NCBI GenBank assembly: GCA_039707655.1
Contig: CM077673.1
Coordinates: 6,396,001 to 6,460,000 of the forward strand
Length of the DNA: 64,000 nt
From: Elymus sibiricus
Taxonomy: Eukaryota > Streptophyta > Magnoliopsida > Poales > Poaceae
Direction of reading: 5' to 3'
Positions 22,364 through 36,231 of the stretch are shown here, in pieces. Positions within the stretch are counted from its first letter, which is position 1. Each line of letters begins with the position of its first letter. A model generated the notes under the pieces. The model had not been told where the DNA came from. It worked only from the letters and a program-made list of their open reading frames with translations, and did no database searches. The translations under genes were made by a program, and so were the position numbers.

Positions 22364-23194
22364 GAATGGACCAAATCTGCGAGTTTTGGCGATGTCACCG
22401 TAACCGTTCCACGGGCTTCCCCGAACGTTCGGACGACCAAGACAACCAAAAAACAGTGAATAATAGCATAGAAAACTAGTAAGAATGGACCAAATCTGCG
22501 AGTTTTGGCGAGGTCCCCGTAACCGGACCCCGGGCTTCCCCGAACGTTCGGACGACCAGGACAACCAAAAAACAGTGAATAATAGCATAGAAAACTGGTA
22601 AGAATGGACCAAATCTGCGAGTTTTGGCAAGGTCCCCGTAACCGGACCCCGAGCTTCCCCGAATGTTTGGACGACCACGACAACCAAAAAACAGTGAATA
22701 ATAGCATAGAAAACTGGTAAGAATGGACCAAATCTGCGAGTTTTGGCAAGGTCCCCGTAACCGGACCCCGGGCATCCCCAAATGTTGGGACAACCACAAC
22801 AACCAAAAACAGTGAATAATAGCATAGAAAACAGGTAAGAATGGACCAAATCTGCGAGTTTTGGCGAGGTCCCCGTAAGCGGACCCCATGGTTCCCCGAA
22901 CGTTTCGATCGTCCCGAGACCCAAAATCAGTGAGTAATAGCATAGAAAACTGGCCGGAACAGACAAAATCTGCTAGTTTTGGCGAGGTCCCGGTAACCGG
23001 TCCACGGGCTTCCCCGAATGTTCGGACGGCCACGACAACCAAAAAAACAGTGAATAATAGCATAGAAATCTGGTCAGAATGGACAAAATCTGCGAGTTTT
23101 GGACAGGTCCCCGTAAGCGGACCCCGGGGTTCCCCGAACATTTGGATCGCCTCGGGACCCATAATCAGTGAGTAATAGCATAGAAAACAGGTAA
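22364..23194 (+). repeat. 7-mer A-B-CB-C-D-E-F (831 bp)
   Basis: A hexamer with a CB chimera inserted between B and C (22602-22720), or equally the B-CB-C-D-E-F unit with its A restored. F has GGACAGG and GCCTCGGG. Confidence 0.84.
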
Positions 23195-23907
23195 GAATGG
23201 ACCAAATCTGTGAGTTTTGGCGATGTCACCGTAACCGTTCCACGGGCTTCCCCGAACGTTCGGACGACCAAGACAACCAAAAAACAGTGAATAATAGCAC
23301 AGAAAACTAGTAAGAATGGACCAAATCTGCGAGTTTTGTGGAGGTCCCCGTAACCGGACCCCGGGCTTCCCCGAACGTTCGGACGACCACGACAACCAAA
23401 AAACAGTGAATAATAGCGTAGAAAACTGGTAAGACTGGAGCAAATCTGCGAGTTTTGGCAAGGTCCCCGTAACCGGACCCCGGGCATCCCCAAATGTTGG
23501 GACGACCACAACAACCAAAAAACAGTGAATACTAGCATAGATAACAGGTAAGAATGGACCAAATCTGCGAGTTTTGGCGAGGTCCCCGTAAGCGGACCCC
23601 ATGGTTCCCCGAACGTTTCGATCGTCCCGAGACCCAAAATCAGTGAGTAATAGCATAGAAAACTGGCCGGAAAAGACAAAATCTGCTAGTTTTGGCGAGG
23701 TCCCGGTAACCGGTCCACGGGCTTCCCCGAATGTTCGGACGGCCACGACAACCAAAAAAACAGTGAATAATAGCATAGAAATCTGGTCAGAATGGACAAA
23801 ATCTGCGAGTTTTGGCGAGGTCCCCGTAAGCGGACCCCGGGGTTCCCCGAACATTTGGATCGCCCCGGGACCCATAATCAGAGAGTAATAGCAAAGAAAA
23901 CAGGTAA
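23195..23907 (+). repeat. Hexamer, TGTGGAGG lineage (713 bp)
   Basis: Canonical order. C (23433-23551) is 119 bp because it has six A in the A-run instead of five, and it starts GACTGGAGCAAATC. Confidence 0.86.
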
Positions 23908-25329
23908 GAATGGACCAAATCTGCGAGTTTTGGCGATGTCACCGTAACCGTTCCACGGGCTTCCCCGAACGTTCGGACGACCAAGACAACCAAAAAACAG
24001 TGAATAATAGCAAAGAAAACTAGTAAGAATGGACCAAATCTGCGAGTTTTGGCGAGGTCCCCGTAACCGGACCCCGGGCTTCCCCGAACGTTCGGACGAC
24101 CACGACAACCAAAAAACAGTGAATAATAGCGTAGAAAACTGGTAAGACTGGAGCAAATCTGCGAGTTTTGGCAAGGTCCCCGTAACCGGACCCCGAGCAT
24201 CCCCAAATGTTGGGACGACCACAACAACCAAAAACAGTGAATAATAGCATAGAAAACTGGTTAGACTAGACCAAATATGCGAGTTTTGGCGAGGTCCCCG
24301 TAAGCGGACCCCGGGGTTCCCCGAACATTTGGATCGCCCCGGGACCCATAATCAGAGAGTAATAGCATAGAAAACAGGTAAGAATGGACCAAATCTGCGA
24401 GTTTTGGCGATGTCACCGTAACCGTTCCACGGGCATCCCCGAACGTTCGGACGACCAAGACAACCAAAAAACAGTGAATAATAGCACAGAAAACTAGTAA
24501 GAATGGACCAAATCTGCGAGTTTTGGCGATGTTACCGTAACCGTTCCACGGGCTTCCCCGAACGTTCGGACGACCAAGACAACCAAAAAACAGTGAATAA
24601 TAGCACAGAAAACTAGTAAGAATGGACCAAATCTGAGTTTTGGCGAGGTCCCCGTAACCGGACCCTGGGCTTCCCCGAACGTTCGGACGACCACGACAAC
24701 CAAAAAACAGTGAATAATAGCACATAAAACTAGTAAGAATGGACCAAATCTGCGAGTTTTGGCGATGTTACCGTAACCGTTCCACGGGCTTCCCCGAACG
24801 TTCGGACGACCACGACAACCAAAAAACAGTGAATAATAGCGTAGAAAACTGGTAAGACTGGACCAAATCAGCGAGTTTTGGCAAGGTCCCCGTAACTGGA
24901 CCCCGGGCATCCCCAAATGTTGGGACGACCACAACAACCAAAAACAGTGAATACTAGCATAGATAACAGGTAAGAATGGACCAAATCTGCGAGTTTTGGC
25001 GAGGTCCCCGTAAGCGGACCCCATGGTTCCCCGAACGTTTCGATCGTCCCGAGACCCAAAATCAGTGAGTAATAGCATAGAAAACTGGCCGGAAAAGACA
25101 AAATCTGCTAATTTTGGCGAGGTCCCGGTAACCGGTCCACGGGCTTCCCCGAATGTTCGGACGGCCACGACAACCAAAAAAACAGTGAATAATAGCATAG
25201 AAATCTGGTCAGAATGGACAAAATCTGCGAGTTTTGGCGAGGTCCCCGTAAGCGGACCCCGGGGTTCCCCGAACATTTGGATCGCCCCGGGACCCATAAT
25301 CAGAGAGTAATAGCAAAGAAAACTGGTAA
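23908..25329 (+). repeat. 4-mer plus 8-mer A-A2-B'-(A2/B)-C-D-E-F (1422 bp)
   Basis: The 8-mer is a 10-mer with the second B' and B missing. The chimera at 24737-24855 starts as A2 and ends as the AGCGTAG form of B, followed by the matching C. The join lies in the shared stretch around 24788-24812. The 4-mer's B (24027) also carries AGCGTAG, so this lineage has mixed with the 4-mer here. Confidence 0.83.
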
Positions 25330-28171
25330 GAATGGACCAAATCTGCGAGTTTTGGCGATGTCACCGTAACCGTTCCACGGGCTTCCCCGAACGTTCGGAC
25401 GACCAAGACAACCAAAAAACAGTGAATAATAGCATAGAAAACTAGTAAGAATGGACCAAATCTGCGAGTTTTGGCGAGGTCCCCGTAACCGGACCCCGGG
25501 CTTCCCCGAACGTTCGGACGACCAGGACAACCAAAAAACAGTGAATAATAGCATAGAAAACTGGTAAGAATGGACCAAATCTGCGAGTTTTGGCAAGGTC
25601 CCCGTAACCGGACCCCGAGCATCCCCAAATGTTGGGACGACCACAACAACCAAAAACAGTGAATAATAGCATAGAAAACTGGTCAGACTAGACCAAATAT
25701 GTGAGTTTTGGCGAGGTCCCCGTAAGCGGACCCCGGGGTTCCCCGAACATTTGGATGGCCCCGGGACCCATAATCAGAGAGTAATAGCATAGAAAACAGG
25801 TAAGAATGGACCAAATCTGCGAGTTTTGGCGATGTCACCGTAACCGTTCCACGGGCATCCCCGAACGTTCGGATGACCAAGACAACCAAAAAACAGTGAA
25901 TAATAGCACAGAAAACTAGTAAGAATGGACCAAATCTGCGAGTTTTGGCGATGTTACCGTAACCGTTCCACGGGCTTCCCCGAACGTTCGGACGACCAAG
26001 ACAACCAAAAAACAGTGAATAATAGCACAGAAAACTAGTAAGAATGGACCAAATCTGAGTTTTGGCGAGGTCCCCGTAACCGGACCCTGGGCTTCCCCGA
26101 ACGTTCGGACGACCACGACAACCAAAAAACAGTGAATAATAGCACATAAAACTAGTAAGAATGGACCAAATCTGCGAGTTTTGGCGATGTTACCGTAACC
26201 GTTCCACGGGCTTCCCCGAACGTTCGGACGACCAAGACAACCAAAAAACAGTGAATAATAGCACAGAAAACTAGTAAGAATGGACCAAATCTGAGTTTTG
26301 GCGAGGTCCCCGTAACCGGACCCTGGGCTTCCCCGAACGTTCGGACGACCACGACAACCAAAAAACAGTGAATAATAGCACATAAAACTAGTAAGAATGG
26401 ACCAAATCTGCGAGTTTTGGCGAGGTCCCCGTAACCGGACCCCGGGCTTCCCCGAACGTTCGGACGACCACGACAACCAAAACACAGTCAATAATAGCAT
26501 AGAAAACTGGTAAGAATGGACCAAATCTGCGAGTTTTCGCAAGGTCCCAGTAACCGGTCCCCGGGCATCCCCAAATGTTGGGACGACCACAACAACCAAA
26601 AACAGTGAATAATAGCATAGAAAACTGGTCAGACTGGACCAAATCTGTGAGTTTTGGCGAGGTCCCCGTAAGCGGACCCCATGGTTCCCCGAACGTTTCG
26701 ATCGTCCCGAGACCCAAAATCAGTGAGTAATAGCATAGAAAACTGGCCGGAACAGACAAAATCTGCTAGTTTTGGCGAGGTCCCGGTAACCGGTCCACGG
26801 GCTTCCCCGAATGTTCGGACGGCCACGACAACCAAAAAAACAGTGAATAATAGCATAGAAATCTGGTCAGAATGGACAAAATCTGCGAGTTTTGGCGAGG
26901 TCCCCGTAAGCGGACCCCGGGGTTCCCCGAACATTTGGATCGCCCCGGGACCCATAATCAGAGAGTAATAGCATAGAAAACAGGTAAGAATGGACCAAAT
27001 CTGCGAGTTTTGGCGATGTCACCGTAACCGTTCCACGGGCATCCCCGAACGTTCGGACGACCAAGACAACCAAAAAACAGTGAATAATAGCACAGAAAAC
27101 TAGTAAGAATGGACCAAATCTGCGAGTTTTGGCGATGTTACCGTAACCGTTCCACGGGCTTCCCCGAACGTTCGGACGACCAAGACAACCAAAAAACAGT
27201 GAATAATAGCACAGAAAACTAGTAAGAATGGACCAAATCTGAGTTTTGGCGAGGTCCCCGTAACCGGACCCTGGGCTTCCCCGAACGTTCGGACGACCAC
27301 GACAACCAAAAAACAGTGAATAATAGCACATAAAACTAGTAAGAATGGACCAAATCTGCGAGTTTTGGCGATGTTACCGTAACCGTTCCACGGGCTTCCC
27401 CGAACGTTCGGACGACCAAGACAACCAAAAAACAGTGAATAATAGCACAGAAAACTAGTAAGAATGGACCAAATCTGAGTTTTGGCGAGGTCCCCGTAAC
27501 CGGACCCTGGGCTTCCCCGAACGTTCGGACGACCACGACAACCAAAAAACAGTGAATAATAGCACATAAAACTAGTAAGAATGGACCAAATCTGCGAGTT
27601 TTGGTGAGGTCCCCGTAACCGGACCCCGGGCTTCCCCGAACGTTCGGACGACCACGACAACCAAAAAACAGTCAATAATAGCATAGAAAACTGGTAAGAA
27701 TGGACCAAATCTGCGAGTTTTCGCAAGGTCCCAGTAACCGGTCCCCGGGCATCCCCAAATGTTGGGACGACCACAACAACCAAAAACAGTGAATAATAGC
27801 ATAGAAAACAGGTAAGAATGGACCAAATCTGTGAGTTTTGGCGAGGTCCCCGTAAGCGGACCCCATGGTTCCCCGAACGTTTCGATCGTCCCGAGACCCA
27901 AAATCAGTGAGTAATAGCATAGAAAACTGGCCGGAACAGACAAAATCTGCTAGTTTTGGCGAGGTCCCGGTAACCGGTCCACGGGCTTCCCCGAATGTTC
28001 GGACGGCCACGACAACCAAAAAAACAGTGAATAATAGCATAGAAATCTGGTCAGAATGGACAAAATCTGCGAGTTTTGGACAGGTCCCCGTAAGCGGACC
28101 CCGGGGTTCCCCGAACATTTGGATCGACTCGGGACACATAATCAGTGAGTAATAGCATAGAAAACAGGTAA
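25330..28171 (+). repeat. 4-mer plus two consecutive 10-mers (2842 bp)
   Basis: A-B-C-F* (25330-25803), then 10-mers at 25804-26987 and 26988-28171 without the usual 4-mer or 6-mer between them. The first 10-mer's C ends ACTGGTCA and its D starts GACTGG. The second has GGTGAGG in B and GACTCGGGACACA in F. Confidence 0.85.
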
Positions 28172-28883
28172 GAATGGACCAAATCTGTGAATTTTGGCGA
28201 TGTCACCGTAACCGTTCCACGGGCTTCCCCGAACGTTCGGACGACCAAGACAACCAAAAAACAGTGAATAATAGCACAGAAAACTAGTAAGAATGGACCA
28301 AATCTGCGAGTTTTGTGGAGGTCCCCGTAACCGGACCCCGGGCTTCCCCGAACGTTCGGACGACCACGACAACCAAAAAACAGTGAATAATAGCGTAGAA
28401 AACTGGTAAGACTGGACCAAATCTGCGAGTTTTGGCAAGGTCCCCGTAACCGGACCCCGGGCATCCCCAAATGTTGGGACGACCACAACAACCAAAAACA
28501 GTGAATACTAGCATAGATAACAGGTAAGAATGGACCAAATCTGCGAGTTTTGGCGAGGTCCCCGTAAGCGGACCCCATGGTTCCCCGAACGTTTTGATCA
28601 TCCCGAGACCCAAAATCAGTGAGTAATAGCATAGAAAACTGGCCGGAAAAGACAAAATCTGCTAGTTTTGGCGAGGTCCCGGTAACCGGTCCACGGGCTT
28701 CCCCGAATGTTCGGACGGCCACGACAACCAACAAAACAGTGAATAATAGCATAGAAATCTGGTCAGAATGGACAAAATCTGCGAGTTTTGGCGAGGTCCC
28801 CGTAAGCGGACCCCGGGGTTCCCCGAACATTTGGATCGCCCCGGGACCCATAATCAGAGAGTAATAGCAAAGAAAACTGGTAA
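28172..28883 (+). repeat. Hexamer, TGTGGAGG lineage (712 bp)
   Basis: Canonical order. D has GTTTTGATCATCC, so the PvuI site is lost. The F end is AAAACTGGTAA instead of CAGGTAA. Confidence 0.87.
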
Positions 28884-31253
28884 GAATGGACCAAATCTGC
28901 GAGTTTTGGCGATGTCACCGTAACCGTTCCACGGGCTTCCCCGAACGTTCGGACGACCAAGACAACCAAAAACCAGTGAATAATAGCATAGAAAACTAGT
29001 AAGAATGGACCAAATCTGCGAGTTTTGGCGAGGTCCCCGTAACCGGACCCCGGGCTTCCCCGAACATTCGGACGACCAGGACAACCAAAAAACAGTGAAT
29101 AATAGCATAGAAAACTGGTAAGAATGGACCAAATCTGCGAGTTTTGGCAAGGTCCCCGTAACCGGACCCCGAGCATCCCCAAATGTTGGGACGACCACAA
29201 CAACCAAAAACAGTGAATAATAGCATAGAAAACTGGTCAGACTAGACCAAATATGTGAGTTTTGGCGAGGTCCCCGTAAGCGGACCCCGGGGTTCCCCGA
29301 ACATTTGGATCGCCCCGGGACCCATAATCAGAGAGTAATAGCATAGAAAACAGGTAAGAATGGACCAAATCTGCGAGTTTTGGCGATGTCACCGTAACCG
29401 TTCCACGGGCATCCCCGAACGTTCGGACGACCAAGACAACCAAAAAACAGTGAATAATAGCACAGAAAACTAGTAAGAATGGACCAAATCTGCGAGTTTT
29501 GGCGATGTTACCGTAACCGTTCCACGGGCTTCCCCGAACGTTCGGACGACCAAGACAACCAAAAAACAGTGAATAATAGCACAGAAAACTAGTAAGAATG
29601 GACCAAATCTGAGTTTTGGCGAGGTCCCCGTAACCGGACCCTGGGCTTCCCCGAACGTTCGGACGACCACGACAACCAAAAAACAGTGAATAATAGCACA
29701 TAAAACTAGTAAGAATGGACCAAATCTGCGAGTTTTGGCGATGTTACCGTAACCGTTCCACGGGCTTCCCCGAACGTTCGGACGACCAAGACAACCAAAA
29801 AACAGTGAATAATAGCACAGAAAACTAGTAAGAATGGACCAAATCTGAGTTTTGGCGAGGTCCCCGTAACCGGACCCTGGGCTTCCCCGAACGTTCGGAC
29901 GACCACGACAACCAAAAAACAGTGAATAATAGCACATAAAACTAGTAAGAATGGACCAAATCTGCGAGTTTTGGCGAGGTCCCCGTAACCGGACCCCGGG
30001 CTTCCCCGAACGTTCGGACGACCACGACAACCAAAAAACAGTCAATAATAGCATAGAAAACTGGTAAGAATGGACCAAATCTGCGAGTTTTCGCAAGGTC
30101 TCAGTAACCGGTCCCCGGGCATCCCCAAATGTTGGGACGACCACAACAACCAAAAACAGTGAATAATAGCATAGAAAACAGGTAAGAATGGACCAAATCT
30201 GTGAGTTTTGGCGAGGTCCCCGTAAGCGGACCCCATGGTTCCCCGAACGTTTCGATCGTCCCGAGACCCAAAATCAGTGAGTAATAGCATAGAAAACTGG
30301 CCGGAACAGACAAAATCTGCTAGTTTTGGCGAGGTCCCGGTAACCGGTCCACGGGCTTCCCCGAATGTTCGGACGGCCACGACAACCAAAAAAACAGTGA
30401 ATAATAGCATAGAAATCTGGTCAGAATGGACAAAATCTGCGAGTTTTGGACAGGTCCCCGTAAGCGGACCCCGGGGTTCCCCGAACATTTGGATCGCCTC
30501 GGGACCCATAATCAGTGAGTAATAGCATAGAAAACAGGTAAGAATGGACCAAATCTGTGAGTTTTGGCGATGTCACCGTAACCGTTCCACGGGCTTCCCC
30601 GAACGTTCGGACGACCAAGACAACCAAAAAACAGTGAATAATAGCACAGAAAACTAGTAAGAATGGACCAAATCTGCGAGTTTTGTGGAGGTCCCCGTAA
30701 CCGGACCCCGGGCTTCCCCGAACGTTCGGACGACCACGACAACCAAAAAACAGTGAATAATAGCGTAGAAAACTGGTAAGACTGGACCAAATCTGCGAGT
30801 TTTGGCAAGGTCCCCGTAACCGGACCCCGGGCATCCCCAAATGTTGGGACGACCACAACAACCAAAAACAGTGAATACTAGCATAGATAACAGGTAAGAA
30901 TGGACCAAATCTGCGAGTTTTGGCGAGGTCCCCGTAAGCGGACCCCATGGTTCCCCGAACGTTTTGATCGTCCCGAGACCCAAAATCAGTGAGTAATAGC
31001 ATAGAAAACTGGCCGGAAAAGACAAAATCTGCTAGTTTTGGCGAGGTCCCGGTAACCGGTCCACGGGCTTCCCCGAATGTTCGGACGGCCACGACAACCA
31101 AAAAAACAGTGAATAATAGCATAGAAATCTGGTCAGAATGGACAAAATCTGCGAGTTTTGGCGAGGTCCCCGTAAGCGGACCCCGGGGTTCCCCGAACAT
31201 TTGGATCGCCCCGGGACCCATAATCAGAGAGTAATAGCATAGAAAACAGGTAA
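28884..31253 (+). repeat. 20-monomer super-repeat (2370 bp)
   Basis: A-B-C-F* (28884-29357), 10-mer (29358-30541) and TGTGGAGG hexamer (30542-31253). The C at 30068 reads GGTCTCAG, a mark shared with 37890 and 40970. From F* at 29240 onward the sequence is copied at an offset of 10902 bp. Confidence 0.87.
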
Positions 31254-33742
31254 GAATGGACCAAATCTGCGAGTTTTGGCGATGTCACCGTAACCGTTCC
31301 ACGGGCTTCCCCGAACGTTCGGACGACCAAGACAACCAAAAAACAGTGAATAATAGCACAGAAAACTAGTAAGAATGGACCAAATCTGCGAGTTTTGGCG
31401 AGGTCCCCGTAACCGGACCCCGGGCTTCCCCGAACGTTCGGACGACCAGGACAACCAAAAAACAGTGAATAATAGCATAGAAAACTGGTAAGAATGGACC
31501 AAATCTGCGAGTTTTGGCAAGGTCCCCGTAACCGGACCCCGAGCATCCCCAAATGTTGGGACGACCACAACAACCAAAAACAGTGAATAATAGCATAGAA
31601 AACTGGTCAGACTAGACCAAATATGCGAGTTTTGGCGAGGTCCCCGTAAGCGGACCCCGGGGTTCCCCGAACATTTGGATCGCCCCGGGACCCATAATCA
31701 GAGAGTAATAGCATAGAAAACAGGTAAGAATGGACCAAATCTGCGAGTTTTGGCGATGTCACCGTAACCGTTCCACGGGCATCCCCGAACGTTCGGACGA
31801 CCAAGACAACCAAAAAACAGTGAATAATAGCACAGAAAACTAGTAAGAATGGACCAAATCTGCGAGTTTTGGCGATGTTACCGTAACCGTTCCACGGGCT
31901 TCCCCGAACGTTCGGACGACCAAGACAACCAAAAAACAGTGAATAATAGCACAGAAAACTAGTAAGAATGGACCAAATCTGAGTTTTGGCGAGGTCCCCG
32001 TAACCGGACCCTGGGCTTCCCCGAACGTTCGGACGACCACGACAACCAAAAAACAGTGAATAATAGCATAGAAAACAGGTAAGAATGGACCAAATCTGCG
32101 AGTTTTGGCAAGGTCCCCGTAACCGGACCCCGGGCATCCCCAAATGTTGGGACGACCACAACAACCAAAAACAGTGAATACTAGCATAGAAAACAGGTAA
32201 GAATGGACCAAATCTGCGAGTTTTGGCGAGGTCCCCGTAAGCGGACCCCTTGGTTCCCCGAACGTTTCGATCGTCCCGAGACCCAAAATCAGTGAGTAAT
32301 AGCATAAAAAACTGGCCGGAACAGACAAAATCTGCTAGTTTTGGCGAGGTTCCAGTAATTGGTCCACGGGCTTCCCCGAATGTTCGGACGGCCACGACAA
32401 ACAAAAAAACAGTGAATAATAGCATAGAAATCTGGTCAGAATGGAGAAAATCTGCGAGTTTTGGCGAGGTCCCCGTAAGCGGACCCCGGGGTTCCCCGAA
32501 CATTTGGATCGCCCCGGGACCCATAATCAGAGAGTAATAGCATAGAAAACAGGTAAGAATGGACCAAATCTGCGAGTTTTGGCGATGTCACCGTAACCGG
32601 TCCACGGGCTTCCCCGAACGTTCGGACGACCAAGACAACCAAAAAGCAGTGAATAATAGCACAGAAAACTAGTAAGAATGGACCAAATCTGCGAGTTTTG
32701 GCGAGGTCCCCGTAACCGGACCCCGGGCTTCCCCGAACGTTCGGACGACCACGACAACCAAAAAACAGTGAATAATAGCATAGAAAACTGGTAAGAATGG
32801 ACCAAATCTGCGAGTTTTGGCAAGGTCCCCGTAACCGGACCCCGGGCATCCCCAAATGTTGGGACGACCACAACAACCAAAAACAGTGAATAATAGCATA
32901 GAAAACAGGTAAGAATGGACCAAATCTGCGAGTTTTGGCGAGGTCCCCGTAAGCGGACCCCATGGTTCCCCGAACGTTTCGATCGTCCCGAGACCCAAAA
33001 CCAGTGAGTAATAGCACAGAAAACTGGCCGGAAAAGACATAATCTGCTAGTTTTGGCGAGGTCCCGGTAACCGGTCCACGGGCTTCCCCGAATGTTCGGA
33101 CGGCCACGACAACCAAAAAAACAGTGAATAATAGCATAGAAATCTGGTCAGAATGGACAAAATCTGCGAGTTTTGCGGAGGTCCCCGTAAGCGGACCCCG
33201 GGGTTCCCCGAACATTTGGATCGCCCCGGGACCCATAATCAGAGAGTAATAGCATAGAAAACAGGTAAGAATGGACCAAATCTGCGAGTTCTGGCGATGT
33301 CACCGTAACCGGTCCACGGGCTTCCCCGAACGTTCGGACGACCAAGACAACCAAAAAACAGTGAATAATAGCACAGAAAACTAGTAAGAATGGACCAAAT
33401 CTGCGAGTTTTGGCGAGGTCCCCGTAACCGGACCCCGGGCTTCCCCGAATGTTTGGACGACCACGACAACCAAAAAACAGTGAATAATAGCATAGAAAAC
33501 TGGTAAGAATGGAGCAAATCTGCGAGTTTTGGCAAGGTCCCCGTAACCGGACCCCGAGCATCCCCAAATGTTGGGACGACCACAACAACCAAAAACAGTG
33601 AATAATAGCATAGAAAACTGGTCAGACTAGACCAAATATGTGAGTTTTGGCGAGGTCCCCGTAAGCGGACCCCGGGGTTCCCCGAACATTTGGATCGCCC
33701 CGGGACCCATAATCAGAGAGTAATAGCATAGAAAACAGGTAA
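31254..33742 (+). repeat. 2489-bp composite unit, copy 1: 4-mer, 7-mer, 6-mer, 4-mer
   Basis: A-B-C-F* (31254-31727), A-A2-B'-C-D-E-F (31728-32556), A-B-C-D-E-F (32557-33268) and A-B-C-F* (33269-33742), 21 monomers. The 7-mer's D has CCCCTTGG, E has GAGGTTCCAGTAATTGG and GACAAACAAA, and F starts GAATGGAGAAAA. In the hexamer E has GACATAATC and F has TTTTGCGGAGG. In the last 4-mer A has GTTCTGGCG. Confidence 0.87.
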
Positions 33743-36231
33743 GAATGGACCAAATCTGCGAGTTTTGGCGATGTCACCGTAACCGTTCCACGGGCTTCCC
33801 CGAACGTTCGGACGACCAAGACAACCAAAAAACAGTGAATAATAGCACAGAAAACTAGTAAGAATGGACCAAATCTGCGAGTTTTGGCGAGGTCCCCGTA
33901 ACCGGACCCCGGGCTTCCCCGAACGTTCGGACGACCAGGACAACCAAAAAACAGTGAATAATAGCATAGAAAACTGGTAAGAATGGACCAAATCTGCGAG
34001 TTTTGGCAAGGTCCCCGTAACCGGACCCCGAGCATCCCCAAATGTTGGGACGACCACAACAACCAAAAACAGTGAATAATAGCATAGAAAACTGGTCAGA
34101 CTAGACCAAATATGCGAGTTTTGGCGAGGTCCCCGTAAGCGGACCCCGGGGTTCCCCGAACATTTGGATCGCCCCGGGACCCATAATCAGAGAGTAATAG
34201 CATAGAAAACAGGTAAGAATGGACCAAATCTGCGAGTTTTGGCGATGTCACCGTAACCGTTCCACGGGCATCCCCGAACGTTCGGACGACCAAGACAACC
34301 AAAAAACAGTGAATAATAGCACAGAAAACTAGTAAGAATGGACCAAATCTGCGAGTTTTGGCGATGTTACCGTAACCGTTCCACGGGCTTCCCCGAACGT
34401 TCGGACGACCAAGACAACCAAAAAACAGTGAATAATAGCACAGAAAACTAGTAAGAATGGACCAAATCTGAGTTTTGGCGAGGTCCCCGTAACCGGACCC
34501 TGGGCTTCCCCGAACGTTCGGACGACCACGACAACCAAAAAACAGTGAATAATAGCATAGAAAACAGGTAAGAATGGACCAAATCTGCGAGTTTTGGCAA
34601 GGTCCCCGTAACCGGACCCCGGGCATCCCCAAATGTTGGGACGACCACAACAACCAAAAACAGTGAATACTAGCATAGAAAACAGGTAAGAATGGACCAA
34701 ATCTGCGAGTTTTGGCGAGGTCCCCGTAAGCGGACCCCTTGGTTCCCCGAACGTTTCGATCGTCCCGAGACCCAAAATCAGTGAGTAATAGCATAAAAAA
34801 CTGGCCGGAACAGACAAAATCTGCTAGTTTTGGCGAGGTTCCAGTAATTGGTCCACGGGCTTCCCCGAATGTTCGGACGGCCACGACAAACAAAAAAACA
34901 GTGAATAATAGCATAGAAATCTGGTCAGAATGGAGAAAATCTGCGAGTTTTGGCGAGGTCCCCGTAAGCGGACCCCGGGGTTCCCCGAACATTTGGATCG
35001 CCCCGGGACCCATAATCAGAGAGTAATAGCATAGAAAACAGGTAAGAATGGACCAAATCTGCGAGTTTTGGCGATGTCACCGTAACCGGTCCACGGGCTT
35101 CCCCGAACGTTCGGACGACCAAGACAACCAAAAAGCAGTGAATAATAGCACAGAAAACTAGTAAGAATGGACCAAATCTGCGAGTTTTGGCGAGGTCCCC
35201 GTAACCGGACCCCGGGCTTCCCCGAACGTTCGGACGACCACGACAACCAAAAAACAGTGAATAATAGCATAGAAAACTGGTAAGAATGGACCAAATCTGC
35301 GAGTTTTGGCAAGGTCCCCGTAACCGGACCCCGGGCATCCCCAAATGTTGGGACGACCACAACAACCAAAAACAGTGAATAATAGCATAGAAAACAGGTA
35401 AGAATGGACCAAATCTGCGAGTTTTGGCGAGGTCCCCGTAAGCGGACCCCATGGTTCCCCGAACGTTTCGATCGTCCCGAGACCCAAAACCAGTGAGTAA
35501 TAGCACAGAAAACTGGCCGGAAAAGACATAATCTGCTAGTTTTGGCGAGGTCCCGGTAACCGGTCCACGGGCTTCCCCGAATGTTCGGACGGCCACGACA
35601 ACCAAAAAAACAGTGAATAATAGCATAGAAATCTGGTCAGAATGGACAAAATCTGCGAGTTTTGCGGAGGTCCCCGTAAGCGGACCCCGGGGTTCCCCGA
35701 ACATTTGGATCGCCCCGGGACCCATAATCAGAGAGTAATAGCATAGAAAACAGGTAAGAATGGACCAAATCTGCGAGTTCTGGCGATGTCACCGTAACCG
35801 GTCCACGGGCTTCCCCGAACGTTCGGACGACCAAGACAACCAAAAAACAGTGAATAATAGCACAGAAAACTAGTAAGAATGGACCAAATCTGCGAGTTTT
35901 GGCGAGGTCCCCGTAACCGGACCCCGGGCTTCCCCGAATGTTTGGACGACCACGACAACCAAAAAACAGTGAATAATAGCATAGAAAACTGGTAAGAATG
36001 GAGCAAATCTGCGAGTTTTGGCAAGGTCCCCGTAACCGGACCCCGAGCATCCCCAAATGTTGGGACGACCACAACAACCAAAAACAGTGAATAATAGCAT
36101 AGAAAACTGGTCAGACTAGACCAAATATGTGAGTTTTGGCGAGGTCCCCGTAAGCGGACCCCGGGGTTCCCCGAACATTTGGATCGCCCCGGGACCCATA
36201 ATCAGAGAGTAATAGCATAGAAAACAGGTAA
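33743..36231 (+). repeat. 2489-bp composite unit, copy 2
   Basis: It repeats the previous unit monomer by monomer, including GAGGTTCCAG in E and AAAAAGCAG in A. The left end joins F* of copy 1 to A, so two A-B-C-F* units are adjacent (33269 and 33743). The right end is followed by C instead of A. Confidence 0.88.
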
